A stretch of 64,000 nt of DNA from CAVYGM01 sp963768025 (lineage in GTDB: Bacteria > Bacteroidota > Bacteroidia > Cytophagales > Spirosomataceae). Positions 36,687-45,827 of the stretch are shown here, in pieces (the first letter of the stretch is position 1; each line of letters starts with the position of its first letter). The notes under the pieces are model-generated. The model saw nothing but the letters and a program-made list of their open reading frames with translations, did not search any database and was not told the DNA's origin. The stretch covers positions 186,001 to 250,000 of the forward strand of contig CAVYGM010000026.1 in the NCBI GenBank assembly GCA_963768025.1, in the 5' to 3' direction. Position numbers and translations under genes: made by a program.

Positions 36687-39600
36687 TTAGTGGGAGGAAT
36701 CCAGGTGTGCATCTTGCGTTCCGGTGACATCTTCACAATGCCATAGCCGAGGCACCCGGCCTTGGGGACGCTGCGTGGCCGAGCCACCCGCTTTAGCTGT
36801 AAGCGCTTTTTGAATCAGGCGTGCTTTTTCGGTTTGGATACCTTGCTGTTTCGCCTGGTCGGCCAGGTAGTCAAAGTAGATGGTCCCATCCACAATGGTG
36901 TAGTCTGGGCGAGCATAGATCGACAAGGGATGGTTATTCCACAGAACCAGATCGGCATCCTTGCCGGTTTTGATACTACCCATTCGCCCGTCGAGGTGAA
37001 GGAGTTTAGCGGGATTCAGGGTTACCATTTTCCAGGCTTCTACCTCCGATATTCCACCAAATTCAACCACCTTGGCCGCTTCCTGGTTGAGACGTCGGGC
37101 CATTTCGGCATCATCAGAATTGATAGAAACCACCACGCCTTCCCGCGCCATCAGCGCGGCATTGTACGGAATGGCTTCTTTTACTTCCATTTTGTACGCC
37201 CACCAGTCCGAGAAGGTAGAGCCACCGGCGCCGTGCTTGGCCATTTTATCCGCCACTTTATACCCTTCCAGAATGTGGGTAAAGGTATTTACCTTGAACC
37301 CGAGCGAGTCGGCTACATTTAGCAACATGTTAATCTCCGACTGCACGTAGGAATGGCAGGTGATGAAGCGTTCCTTTTTCAGAATTTCCGCCAGGGCATC
37401 TAGTTCCAGGTCGCGTCGGGGTGGGGTTACATTGGCTTTGCTTTTGAGCCCATTATATTGTTGCCAGGCTTTGGAATACTCCTTGGCCCTAATAAAATGA
37501 TCGAAAAACACCTGCTCCACGCCCATTCGGGTTTGGGGAAACGCACTGGGGGGCATCGCCCCAGTTTGCTTGTTTTACATTTTCTCCCAACGCAAACTTG
37601 ATATATTTCGCCTCGGGTACCCAGAGTTTAGCCGGAGCCTCTCCCCATTTCAACTTGATTACTGCACTTTGGCCCCCAATTGAGTTAGCCGATCCGTGCA
37701 GCAGCTGGGAAGAGGTGACTCCCCCGGCCAGTTGGCGATAAATATTAACATCTTCCGAATTTATTACGTCACTCATTCGTACTTCCGCCGAGCTGGTTTG
37801 GCCTCCTTCGTTGATCGTCAACAGGGCTATGTGGGAGTGCTCGTCAATGATGCCGTTGGTCAGGTGTTTACCGGTACCATCTATCACCTTGGCACCGGCC
37901 GGGGCGTTCAGGTTTTTGCCCACACTGGCTATTTTACCATTCTGGACCATCAAGTCCATATTTTGTAGTACTCCGTCGGCCTCGTTGGTCCAAAGTGTAG
38001 CGTTTTTTATCAGGATAGTTTCCGCTTTTGGTTTGGCATCATTGCCTAGTCCCACGAAGGGGTACAATAGCTTACCGGTTTCGGGTACCCTTGCGGATTG
38101 GGGTTTGGTCGTATCGGCCTTCATCGCCTCCTTCAGGGTGGCCATCCAGGTTACCACCGTGCCATCCGCCAGTTCGCCTTCCCCGGTCAGGTTTTTTCCG
38201 TCAATCCATCCCGTCAGGCGAATGGTGCCTGGTGTCCTACGGTCGGGCTGGTAGCTGATCGTGGCCGTTTGGCCGGTTACGTTTACTTTGGGGGTTATTT
38301 TGAGAGTATCCCGCAGAATCTGATACTCTGGTTTGCTGGCCTTGCCACTTATTTTGAGGGTAAGAGGGGCCTGGCCTTTTACCGTCATGTCGTAGGTTCC
38401 ACGCAAATCAGGGGCACTGAGATCATTCACGATGTATTTTTTTCCCTGAACCCAGTTTTCGTAGATCACATTATCTTCGCTGAACAAGTCACCCGAGGTG
38501 ATCAGAAAGTTGGCGATTTTGCCTTTGGACAAGCTTCCAAGCACGTCATCCGCTTTTGCCAGGCGGGCAGGGGCCAGGGTAATCGCCTCGAGCGCCTTGT
38601 CTTTGGGCAGTCCATATTCTACTGCCTTCCGAATATTGGTCCAAAAATCCGCTTTGTTTCGCAAGCCCGTAGCGGACAAAGCGAAGGTGATACCGGCTTT
38701 GGCCAGGGCGGCAGGATTGGAAGGAGCCATTTCCCAGTTTTTTAGCTCGGCCACACTCACCACATCCGCATCCCAGGGGTCTTCTACGTCCGGTGCGGCC
38801 GGAAAGGTAAGCGGGACAATTAATGAAACCCCGGTTGCCTTTACTTCGTCGATGCGCTGGTACTCATCCCCTCCACCTTTTACAATGTATTTTACTCCAA
38901 ATTCTTCCCCAATGGAATTGGCGCGGAGGATTCCTAGTTTATCAGTAGTTTCAAAAAACGAAGGCAGAGTTTTAATCTGGTTGAAGGAGGCTAGTGATAA
39001 ATTAGACTCGTCCGATTTACCTCCTTTGGCATACCATTCCGCATCGTAGTAGGTTTGGCGAAGCAAAGCCACGCTTCCCATTAGCGAAGCGGGGTAGCTT
39101 TGGCCGGAACTTCCTTTGTCGAGCGAAAAATGCGCCGATACTTTGTCGCGCAAAAGTGCCGCATTGGCCGATTCGTCCGACAGTGAAACCAGGGCTCCGG
39201 TACCACGGACGATTCCGTCGTGTGGATGAACGAGTAAGGTACCCCAGCCATTTTTACGCAAATCCGGCGATTTTTTGGCGTCAGGCGCAAATAGGTCCGA
39301 GGCCAACACCTCTGGCTGTATAGCCTGATTCCATCCAAAAGCACCCTTTTTGTTTGATTCCAGCTGCTGGGCAGTGCGGCGGCCTCGCGGCTCCCGCTTT
39401 ATTTCAGGCATGCCGTAGTCCGAATCCAGATCAATCAGGGAGGGGTAAATGTACTTTCCCTGCACGTTGGTAACTACGGTTCCGGCTGGGATGCGAACGT
39501 TGGTGCCGGCTTCCACAATTCTTCCGTTTTCAATAAGCAGGGTTCCTTTGGTGATAGTAGTCTGAGGGTCAACTACTATCGTGGCGTTCGTAAACGCGTA

Positions 39601-39708
39601 CCGTCCGGGGCGTTCATCGTACGCACCGTTACGGGGGAACGTTTGCTGCGCCCAACTTATTCCGGTGAAGGATAAAAGACCGAGCAACGTCCAAACCAAT
39701 TTTCTCAT
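36687..39708 (-). pseudogene. Tandem amidohydrolase protein, frameshifted in a C run
   Basis: A secreted protein of about 1006 residues after repair. A signal peptide (LVWTLLGLLSFTGISWAQ) leads into two amidohydrolase modules joined by a beta-rich insert (about 430-520, DLRGTYDMTVKGQAPLTLKI and later). In the first module the His-x-His site is replaced (PSLIDLDSDYG, about 93-103). The second keeps it (GIIDEHSHIAL, about 620), with a metal-type His (THILEGY) and Asp (SINSDDAEMA) further on, so only the second half looks catalytic. The frame breaks at 37548-37553, a run of six G on the plus strand; with five, GDAPSAFPQTRMGVEQVFF reads through. It was probably broken by a homopolymer error. Members often act on dipeptides or cyclic amides; the substrate is unknown. 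Transcribed before 35355-36657. Confidence 0.82.
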
Positions 39709-39970
39709 GTATTGTACAAGTTTGGTGATAAAAAATAATTAGTAGGTTAATAATTGCTTTAAAAATACAAACAAAATTGGGGAATTATCAAAAGAAAGTT
39801 TGGTTAGGCGGAAAGGGAAATAAGTTGGCTGGAAAATAGCTGGAAAGGAAGGCTTATTCTGGAAGAATAGCCTATTTTTGATTTTAAATACTTATTAATC
39901 AGTAAGTTGAAAGAAGACTATGGCAAAGAAGGAGTAGAGAAATGGGGACAATTTTGACTATTTCTATATT

Positions 39971-39992
39971 TAATTTGATTAAAATCAAATTA
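39971..39992. promoter_or_regulatory. Perfect 22-base palindrome containing an FNR/CRP-type box
   Basis: Ten-base arms TAATTTGATT / AATCAAATTA with a two-base centre. The core at 39975-39988 is TTGAT-TAAA-ATCAA. Its centre is about 60 bases before the predicted small-RNA start, the usual place of a class I activator site. Confidence 0.5.
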
Positions 39993-40028
39993 GTCCCAAA
40001 TAAATAAAGAAGAGTATTAATTTTTTTT

Positions 40029-40036
40029 TATACTTG
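40029..40036 (+). promoter_or_regulatory. -7-like box (TATACTTG) for the candidate small RNA
   Basis: Seven of eight to TAnnTTTG, preceded by a run of ten T/A. It would place transcription start at about 40041, at the foot of the first hairpin. Confidence 0.35.
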
Positions 40037-40038
40037 TG

Positions 40039-40134
40039 TGACTTAGAAACGCAGATTGCGTCCTAAGTCAGAAGTTTTTCATAACGTTGAGTAAATTAGA
40101 TAGCCGCTCCGAGTTCTCGGGCGGCTATTTTGTT
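40039..40134 (+). ncRNA. Candidate small regulatory RNA
   Basis: Predicted from structure only. A 5' hairpin (TGACTTAG / CTAAGTCA outer stem, ACGCA-GAT-TGCGT inner stem, 40039-40070), about 30 bases of A/U-rich linker, then a GC-rich terminator hairpin (ATAGCCGC... GCGGCTAT with an inner CCGA/TCGG, 40100-40127) followed by TTTGTTTTG. Upstream lie a -7-like box and an FNR/CRP-type palindrome. No frame of useful length runs through it and no gene downstream on this strand could use it as a leader. I recognise no known RNA family. The alternative is that the last hairpin merely terminates the convergent gene at 40167. Confidence 0.4.
40100..40134 (+). terminator. Terminator hairpin with T-rich tail
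   Basis: Stem ATAGCCGCTCCGA / TCGGGCGGCTAT (one bulged T), loop GTTC, then TTTTGTTTTG. The tail is better on the plus strand, but it may also close the minus-strand gene ending at 40167. Confidence 0.7.
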
Positions 40135-40166
40135 TTGTCAATATGTTACGATAGGAAGGAGATAAA

Positions 40167-40610
40167 TTAAGGCATCAGGACTCTGGTACTAGCCACAACC
40201 TGTGGGCGCATTTCAATGTCAAGTACCCTAAGAATTTGTTTCACCGGCGTCACTTTGGTACTGGTCATCCGCAGCTGACCCTTTTCGTCAAATACCCATA
40301 TATTCAGTCGATCGCTCTGCATTTTTAATTTTTTATCGAGGAATTCTATGTTGGAAGCCGATAGTAATACGGGCAGTTGTACGACCACTATCTTTTCATT
40401 TTTTAGGATCGAGAGAGATTGATACAGCACGTTCAATTGTTCTTTCACGGCTGACTGCAAGGAACTCGGGGCATACACCACCACTATTTTTTCATCCCAG
40501 GTTTGTTTCTCCTTCAAAAATTTGGGTAAATAAGTATTCTGACCATATCCATCGGTAAGGCATGCGAGGAGAAAAAAGGAAAGGATGGCAGGGAGGAAGG
40601 ACTTTTTCAA
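40167..40610 (-). CDS. Small secreted protein, possibly DUF4174-like
   Basis: A 147-residue protein with a signal peptide (FLPAILSFFLLACLTDGYGQ, cleavage about 22) and a thioredoxin-like outline: EKIVVVYAPS, NEKIVVVQLP, LNIWVFDEKGQLR with alternating helices. Many DUF4174 proteins look like this, with a strand-helix order close to thioredoxin but no CxxC pair; none is present here either. It is transcribed alone downstream of the groEL region. I consider the gene real but the family assignment tentative. Confidence 0.55.
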   Translation of the reverse strand: MKKSFLPAILSFFLLACLTDGYGQNTYLPKFLKEKQTWDEKIVVVYAPSSLQSAVKEQLNVLYQSLSILKNEKIVVVQLPVLLSASNIEFLDKKLKMQSDRLNIWVFDEKGQLRMTSTKVTPVKQILRVLDIEMRPQVVASTRVLMP

Positions 40611-40847
40611 GGCTGAATTGGTAAAATGTTACCCAAATATTATTTAATTGTTAATTTTAGGTATCTTTTTGGTAGAATGCAAATAATTCACCATGACTTT
40701 TGTTTATTGAATTATATTTTAGGAGGCCGCAACCCGACGAAGCAGGAAAGCCACCGAATCATTTTAAGCTGAAATCCGGGATGGTTATGGGCAGGGGGTG
40801 AGGTGCGGAGGGAACTAGCTGAGTTTTTGGGAACTATTGGACATAAA

Positions 40848-40876
40848 AAAAGGCATGGACGCGAGTCCATGCCTTT
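40848..40876 (-). terminator. Terminator after groEL
   Basis: Stem AAAGGCATGGAC / GTCCATGCCTTT with a four-base loop; on the minus strand it ends in a T-run. It lies 20 bases after the groEL stop. Confidence 0.88.
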
Positions 40877-40896
40877 GAATTTATTGAAGGGGGGAA

Positions 40897-42539
40897 TTAC
40901 ATCATTCCGCCCATGCCGCCGCCGTGGGTGACCATGACCGCCACCGGCTGGTGCTTCTTCTGGCTCGTCGGCAATCACACACTCGGTGGTCAGCAACAGA
41001 CCGGCGATAGACGCTGCGTTTTCCAGAGCCAGACGGGTTACTTTCTTCGGATCGATAATACCGGCTGCAAACAGATCTTCGTAGGTATCGTCTTTGGCGT
41101 TGTAGCCATAAGCCACCCTGACCTTCTTTCACTTTCTGGTTTACAACTGAACCTTCGCCACCGGCGTTGGCTACGATCGTCCGCAGTGGAGATTCGAGGG
41201 CAAGACGGATGATGTTGATACCCGTTTTTTCGTCTTCGTTGCTACCTGTCATGATTCGTCCAGCGCTCGAGATAGCGCGGATCAGCGCAATACCACCACC
41301 TGTTACGATACCTTCTTCAACGGCAGCGCGGGTTGCGTGCAGGGCATCGTCAACGCGATCTTTCTTTTCTTTCATTTCTACTTCGGTAGCAGCACCGATG
41401 TAGAGGATAGCCACACCACCCGACAGTTTGGCCAGACGCTCCTGCAATTTCTCGCGGTCGTAATCTGATGTCGTGTTTTCGATTTGGGCTTTGATTTGGT
41501 TTACGCGGCCCGTGATATTTCGTCTTTCTCACCAACACCATTGACAATAGTCGTGTTGTCTTTGTCGATGAGGATTTTTTCAGCCTGACCCAGGTATTCG
41601 ATCGAAGCGTTTTCCAGTTTGAAACCACGCTCTTCGCTGATAACCTGACCACCCGTCAGGATAGCGATGTCTTCCAGCATAGCTTTCCGACGGTCGCCAA
41701 AGCCAGGAGCTTTTACAGCAGCTACTTTCAGGGCACCACGAATTTTGTTAACAACCAGCGTAGCCAGTGCTTCACCATCAACATCTTCAGCGATGATCAA
41801 CAACGGACGGCCTGTTTGAGCAACCTGCTCCAGAACGGGCAGCAATTCTTTCATCGACGAAACTTTCTTCTCCGAAATCAGGATGAACGGACGCTCCAGT
41901 TCAACTTCCATTTTCTCGGTGTTGGTTACGAAGTAAGGAGACAGGTAACCACGGTCAAACTGCATACCTTCTACGGTTTTAACTTCCGTTTCCGTTCCAC
42001 GAGCTTCTTCAACGGTGATAACGCCTTCTTTGCCAACTTTTTCCATGGCTTCGGCAATCATCTTACCGATTTCTTCGTCGTGGTTAGCCGAGATGGTAGC
42101 TACCTGAGCGATTTCCTTGGAAGTCGAAATCATCAACTTTCTGCGTTTGCCAGATTTTTAACAACAGCGCTAACGGCTTTGTCAATACCACGCTTCAGAT
42201 CCATTGGGTTAGCACCAGCAGCTACGTTCTTAACACCGATGGAGTAGATCGCCTGAGCCAGAACGGTAGCCGTCGTAGTACCGTCACCAGCCGAATCAGC
42301 AGTTTTGGAGGCTACTTCTTTTACCAACTGAGCACCCATGTTTTCCATGGCGTCTTTCAGTTCAATTTCTTTGGCTACCGTCACACCATCTTTGGTGATG
42401 GTAGGGGAGCCGAATTTTTTATCAAGAACTACGTTCCGGCCATTAGGTCCCAGGGTTACTTTTACGGCGTCGGCCAGGGTATCCACCCCACTTTGATTCT
42501 ATCGCGAGCTTCGGAATCAAAAAAAATTTTCTTAGACAT
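40897..42539 (-). pseudogene. groEL: Chaperonin GroEL, broken by five frameshifts
   Basis: The 60-kDa chaperonin that folds proteins with GroES. The pieces MSKKIFFDSEARDRIK, VDTLADAVKVTLGPNGRNVVLDKKFG, KEGVITVEEARGTETEVKT, IYIGAATEVEMKEKKDRVDDALHATRAAVEEG and YGYNAKDDTYEDLFAAGIIDPKKVTRLALENAASIAG are all GroEL and in the right order, ending in the Gly-Met tail and TAA 40897. The frame changes near 42490, 42137, 41515 (a base missing each), 41115 (a base extra) and 40910 (one extra or two missing). The length is 1643 bases, one short of 548 codons, as expected for these events. GroEL is essential in nearly all bacteria and no neutral drift is visible between the breaks, so consensus errors are the likely cause. 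If the genome has a second groEL copy, decay is possible. Confidence 0.85.
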
Positions 42540-42608
42540 ACTAATTTCTAATTTTTTGGTTTTACTTATTTAAACTAGGGGAGTAAAAAAATGCGGAAAA
42601 CCGGCTAT

Positions 42609-42905
42609 TTACTGGATAACAGCAAAAATATCGGATTCACGCATGATGAGGCAATCCTTGCCATCAACGGCCAATTCAGTGCCAGAATACTTCCCGTAAA
42701 GTACGGTATCACCCACCTTCACGGTCATCGGCTCGTCCTTTTTACCGGGGCCAGCCGCAATGACGGTTCCGCGTTGGGGCTTCTCTTTTGCGGTATCTGG
42801 GATAATAATGCCAAAGGCAGTTTTTTCTTCGGCGGGAGCCGGTTCTACCAGAACTCGGTCTGCTAAGGGTTGTACACTCACTTTTTCTTCGGTTAAAGTT
42901 GACAT
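42609..42905 (-). CDS. groES: Co-chaperonin GroES
   Basis: The 98-residue lid of the GroEL chamber. VQPLADRVLVEPAPAEEKTAFGIIIPDTAKEKPQRGTVIAAGPG is the classic Cpn10 start, including the mobile loop that contacts GroEL (GIIIPDTAKEK, about 32-42), and the end DTVLYGKYSGTELAVDGKDCLIMRESDIFAVI is equally typical. It precedes groEL by about 70 bases in one operon. Unlike groEL it is intact. Upstream lie a sigma-54-like promoter and inverted repeats; no CIRCE element is seen. Confidence 0.95.
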   Translation of the reverse strand: MSTLTEEKVSVQPLADRVLVEPAPAEEKTAFGIIIPDTAKEKPQRGTVIAAGPGKKDEPMTVKVGDTVLYGKYSGTELAVDGKDCLIMRESDIFAVIQ

Positions 42906-42956
42906 AAGAATTAACAGGTTAAAAAATTGTCACATGTTTCAATTTGACAGTACTAT

Positions 42957-42989
42957 ACAGGCATAATCTGTGCCAGCCAAAATGCCTGT
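42957..42989 (-). promoter_or_regulatory. Sigma-54-like promoter and inverted repeat upstream of groES
   Basis: On the minus strand 42975-42961 reads TGGCAC-AGATT-ATGC; GG and GC are 10 bases apart as required for sigma-54, with one mismatch in the -12 element. It is flanked by 8-base arms ACAGGCAT / ATGCCTGT (42957-42964 and 42982-42989). A start about 45 bases before groES would follow. No TAnnTTTG box is seen in this gap. Confidence 0.45.
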
Positions 42990-43132
42990 CATTTTTTCAG
43001 TTTAAGCCTGACATTCTATAAATCTGACACTTAGACGAATTTAATCCCTATCAAAGCCGTAATCCGTAAAATATTGTTTTGTATTTGGATGGAATTGACT
43101 AAATTTTCCCCGAAACCCAACGTTCTCTATTT

Positions 43133-43840
43133 ATGACAAAGCTCTCGAGCCAATGGCTGACTGACGGAATACTGGATTTTGAATATAAAAAATATGTCTT
43201 ACTGGCATATCTGCAACATGTGAGGGGGGAGTTCAAGAATCAAATGCTGTTTCCGCACCTGCCTCATGTGCAGGAACATTACCAGAGTACGGTGACGTTC
43301 AAAAAATCCAAGAATTCCCTTCGTACAAATTTTCCCAAGGATCTCACCGGCCTTGATCCGGTTCGGTTGCGCCTTATGTACAAGGAACTTTACGAGGATG
43401 ACGTCCATTTGGAGCACTTGAACGAAATTCTGGAATTTGCCACCTCTCAATTTTCCACGGTGATCCGGGAGGGACAGTCCCGCCTCGATGAGGTAGAAGC
43501 CACTTTGCAGATTTCCCCGATCGGCATTATCCCCCTCCGGACGGAGGAAGGGTACCTGTTTCTGTACCGAAAGGTGAGCCAGGAAACCACTATATTCAGG
43601 TACCAAGTGACTCTTTTTGACGCTAAAAAGGAGCGGATTATGCAAACCCACCTGGTGGATTCCCTGCGAAAGAGCTACTATACCACCTTCGAAAACTTGA
43701 AAGTAGAGCTCACCCGGCGCTACACCCAACTCCCCAACCCAGCTACCTATATGGTGGAGTCGGCGAGGGAGTACCCGCTGAACGAAACCTTGCTTCCCGC
43801 TGCCCGTCAGTTGATGGTGCGGTATATCAATAAAGCCTGA
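43133..43840 (+). CDS. Conserved protein of unknown function next to groES
   Basis: A 235-residue soluble protein with no recognised family. It begins WLTDGILDFEYKKYVLLAYLQHV, then a charged middle (LRLMYKELYEDDVHLEHLNEILEFA) and beta segments (GIIPLRTEEGYLFLYRK, IFRYQVTLFD) before a helical end. There are no signal peptide, membrane segments or catalytic motif. It faces away from groES and converges on secG across a strong terminator. The protein shows ordinary composition, so it is very probably a real gene; no function can be read from the sequence. Confidence 0.7.
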   Translation: MTKLSSQWLTDGILDFEYKKYVLLAYLQHVRGEFKNQMLFPHLPHVQEHYQSTVTFKKSKNSLRTNFPKDLTGLDPVRLRLMYKELYEDDVHLEHLNEILEFATSQFSTVIREGQSRLDEVEATLQISPIGIIPLRTEEGYLFLYRKVSQETTIFRYQVTLFDAKKERIMQTHLVDSLRKSYYTTFENLKVELTRRYTQLPNPATYMVESAREYPLNETLLPAARQLMVRYINKA

Positions 43841-43855
43841 CATCCCCGGTACATA

Positions 43856-43899
43856 AAAAAGTATCCTCCCCTTCGGTACGAAAGGGAGGATACTTTTAT
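43856..43899. terminator. Bidirectional terminator between the 43133 gene and secG
   Basis: Stem AAAAGTATCCTCCC / GGGAGGATACTTTT with A-run before and T-run after, between convergent genes. Confidence 0.87.
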
Positions 43900-43913
43900 T
43901 AGTTTTTCTAAGC

Positions 43914-44273
43914 TTACTTAGAGCTATCCGCGGGAGCTATCGGAGTAGGCGCGGCGGTTGGAGGAGCAATAGCGCCACCGGGCAGCGTGCTGTTCTGAGC
44001 TTTTTCGATGTTGACGCTATTGATGGATTGATCAGCCTGTGAACCATCGCCCACCATAATATACGAAACCAACGAAATGACCATGATTGCTCCAGCCATA
44101 CCCCAGGTGATTTGCTCGAGCAGGTCGGTGGTTTTTTTAACACCAAACATTTGACTGGTGCCTCCGCCGCTAAACTCACTGGAAAGGCCGCCTCCCTTTG
44201 AGTTTTGAACCAACACCACCAGAATAAGGAGAACCGCAATAATTGCCACTAAAATAATAAGAGCCAGGTACAT
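43914..44273 (-). CDS. secG: Preprotein translocase subunit SecG
   Basis: A small (119 residue) inner-membrane protein of the Sec channel. Two membrane helices (about 3-21 and 56-75) flank the conserved cytosolic loop VLVQNSKGGGLSSEFSGG (about 19-36). A proline/alanine-rich tail after about 80 is common in this phylum. It lies at the end of the miaB - activator - lptE cluster and is transcribed in the same direction. Confidence 0.9.
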   Translation of the reverse strand: MYLALIILVAIIAVLLILVVLVQNSKGGGLSSEFSGGGTSQMFGVKKTTDLLEQITWGMAGAIMVISLVSYIMVGDGSQADQSINSVNIEKAQNSTLPGGAIAPPTAAPTPIAPADSSK

Positions 44274-44360
44274 AGTTAATTATGAATTTTGAATAATGAA
44301 TTTTTGAGGATACGGGGCTTTTCCACCAGGTACAGGTACCTTGGTTTTTGATTAAGCTCC

Positions 44361-45188
44361 CTAGTTTAATTCTTCAATTTTTTTCGCAAAGTAATCCTTT
44401 TTTTCTGGGTTTTTCAACATCAGTTTTTCATAAATCCCAATTGCCTTATCTATTTTGCCTTGTTTGACCAAAATTTTAGCAAAAGATTCGGTGGCCAATC
44501 CATCCACTGGAACTGATTTTGCCCGAACGCTGAGGTCTACGGGTTCTATTTCATCTTGGATTTTCGGGCGGATGGGTCCAATCCGGGGGTCATTTTTGAT
44601 GAATGCTTCGATAATCTCCTGTTGCTTGCGGCGTTCGTCCTCTTTGGGTGTTGGCAGCGGAATAAGCTCAATCACCGGAATAGGCGCAAAGATCGGACGC
44701 TTGTGAGTCAGGTCTTCTTCAATAGCTTTTTCCGTAGCTACTGTCTCATCCATTTGCAATTTTTCTTTGGGTGCTACTTCGTGGGAATCTGCCCGGTCGA
44801 AGGGTTCGGAATTCTTATCAAACCGGTTCTCAAACCGGATCAGCGAAATAGGCTTATCGTGGCCGTAGGGAGCGGCTTTTTCACGGGAATAGGACTTCCC
44901 CATGGGCAGGTCGGCAAGGCGGTTGAGAAGCGACTCCGACCAGGCGAATTCATTCTCGATCAAGCGCCGCAAAGCGGCCCGATTCAGAGTGTTGATGGCA
45001 GCCTGGGAAATGTACCTGGATACCTGGGGGGCGTTGGTGTCGCAGCCTACCTTTGCCAGTAATGAATACGTAATTTGGCAATAGGGGAAGGCCTGGGCGG
45101 TATCTTCCAGGCGGCTCAGGTTCGGTGCGCCAATGTCGTGCGGATGGGTTACCCAGTAGGCAAAGGTTTCTTTATCAACTATACTCAT
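44361..45188 (-). CDS. Protein with a C-terminal TPR-like end
   Basis: A 275-residue protein without signal peptide. It starts with a helical domain (KETFAYWVTHPHDIGAPNLSRLEDTAQAFPYCQITYSLLAKVG), passes through a long charged and proline-rich linker (about 105-215) and ends with a TPR unit, TESFAKILVKQGKIDKAIGIYEKLMLKNPEKKDYFAKKIEEL (about 230-272). This kind of protein is found between lptE and secG in other Bacteroidota, and the order here is the same. No enzyme function is visible; a scaffold role is my guess. Confidence 0.75.
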   Translation of the reverse strand: MSIVDKETFAYWVTHPHDIGAPNLSRLEDTAQAFPYCQITYSLLAKVGCDTNAPQVSRYISQAAINTLNRAALRRLIENEFAWSESLLNRLADLPMGKSYSREKAAPYGHDKPISLIRFENRFDKNSEPFDRADSHEVAPKEKLQMDETVATEKAIEEDLTHKRPIFAPIPVIELIPLPTPKEDERRKQQEIIEAFIKNDPRIGPIRPKIQDEIEPVDLSVRAKSVPVDGLATESFAKILVKQGKIDKAIGIYEKLMLKNPEKKDYFAKKIEELN

Positions 45189-45254
45189 ACGAATAGGATG
45201 GACTCCCAGGTGTCAGAAAACAAGGACGAAAATTACTAAATATTGGAGGGAATT

Positions 45255-45827
45255 CTACCAGTCGGCGGCTGATTTATTAAAAATATCTTGAACAATCTGA
45301 TCCAGGATCAAGGGCAAAAGGCGGGATTCGTTTTGATTAAGCGTCTGGCTCTGAGGGAAGTCAGCGTAGAATGAAAAGGACTGGTCGAAATCCTTTGTTT
45401 CGTCGAGGGTATTCGTAAAGCGCACCTGGACCGTTACATTCAGGCGGTTGAAACCGGCCTGATCGTTGGCGGTGGGAGCCACGGGAGTGACGTCGTAGCC
45501 GGTGAGGGTACCTTCCAGAATCAGATCCCCACCCGTGGGAAGGAGGGTTAGGTTGGTATTTCTCTGAAAATATTCTTTGAGTTTTTCATTTACCTGAATC
45601 GGCAGGTTGGCCGGCCCCCCCGCCACGGCGGTGTTGAAATTAAGAACCGTGAAGGTTTTTATATCGGGGGATAGGCTGGTGCCCGTAAAGGAATACACTC
45701 CGCAGCCGGACACAAATACACTCAAGAGTACTACCCAAAGGCTAGCCGAAAACTTACAAAAATGAGGTAGTAAGCCCTTCCCCGGCTGGTTTTTTCTTTC
45801 CTTCACAACGTGCTGGCTTCTATTCAT
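45255..45827 (-). CDS. lptE: LptE-like lipoprotein for LPS transport
   Basis: A lipoprotein of 190 residues with a lipobox at Cys42 (LSVFVSGC). The mature part begins GVYSFTGTSLSPDIKTFTVLNF, typical of the LptE/DUF-type plug that sits in the LptD barrel and places LPS in the outer membrane. The frame opens with a TTG at 45830; ATG 45827 is preferred, and it overlaps the stop of the upstream gene by 8 bases, which suggests coupled translation. It lies in the conserved miaB - activator - lptE - secG order. Confidence 0.8.
   Translation of the reverse strand: MNRSQHVVKERKNQPGKGLLPHFCKFSASLWVVLLSVFVSGCGVYSFTGTSLSPDIKTFTVLNFNTAVAGGPANLPIQVNEKLKEYFQRNTNLTLLPTGGDLILEGTLTGYDVTPVAPTANDQAGFNRLNVTVQVRFTNTLDETKDFDQSFSFYADFPQSQTLNQNESRLLPLILDQIVQDIFNKSAADW

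Larger units (their letters stand above)
39709..40166. other. 458-base gene-free region with operator, hairpin and terminator
   Basis: The 5' flank of the amidohydrolase operon and the 3' flank of the small secreted protein. It is AT-rich and holds no open frame I can support. It contains the palindrome at 39971, a candidate -7 box at 40029, a nested hairpin at 40039 and a terminator at 40100; see the ncRNA entry. Confidence 0.6.

Noticed and set aside
40712..41116. A separate 134-residue gene at the end of groEL
   Set aside because: It reads as GroEL from its start and continues past the real stop only because of the frame change; it is a piece of the frameshifted groEL.
42906..43132. CIRCE heat-shock operator before groES
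   Set aside because: No TTAGCACTC-N9-GAGTGCTAA-like repeat is present; the inverted repeat found is different.
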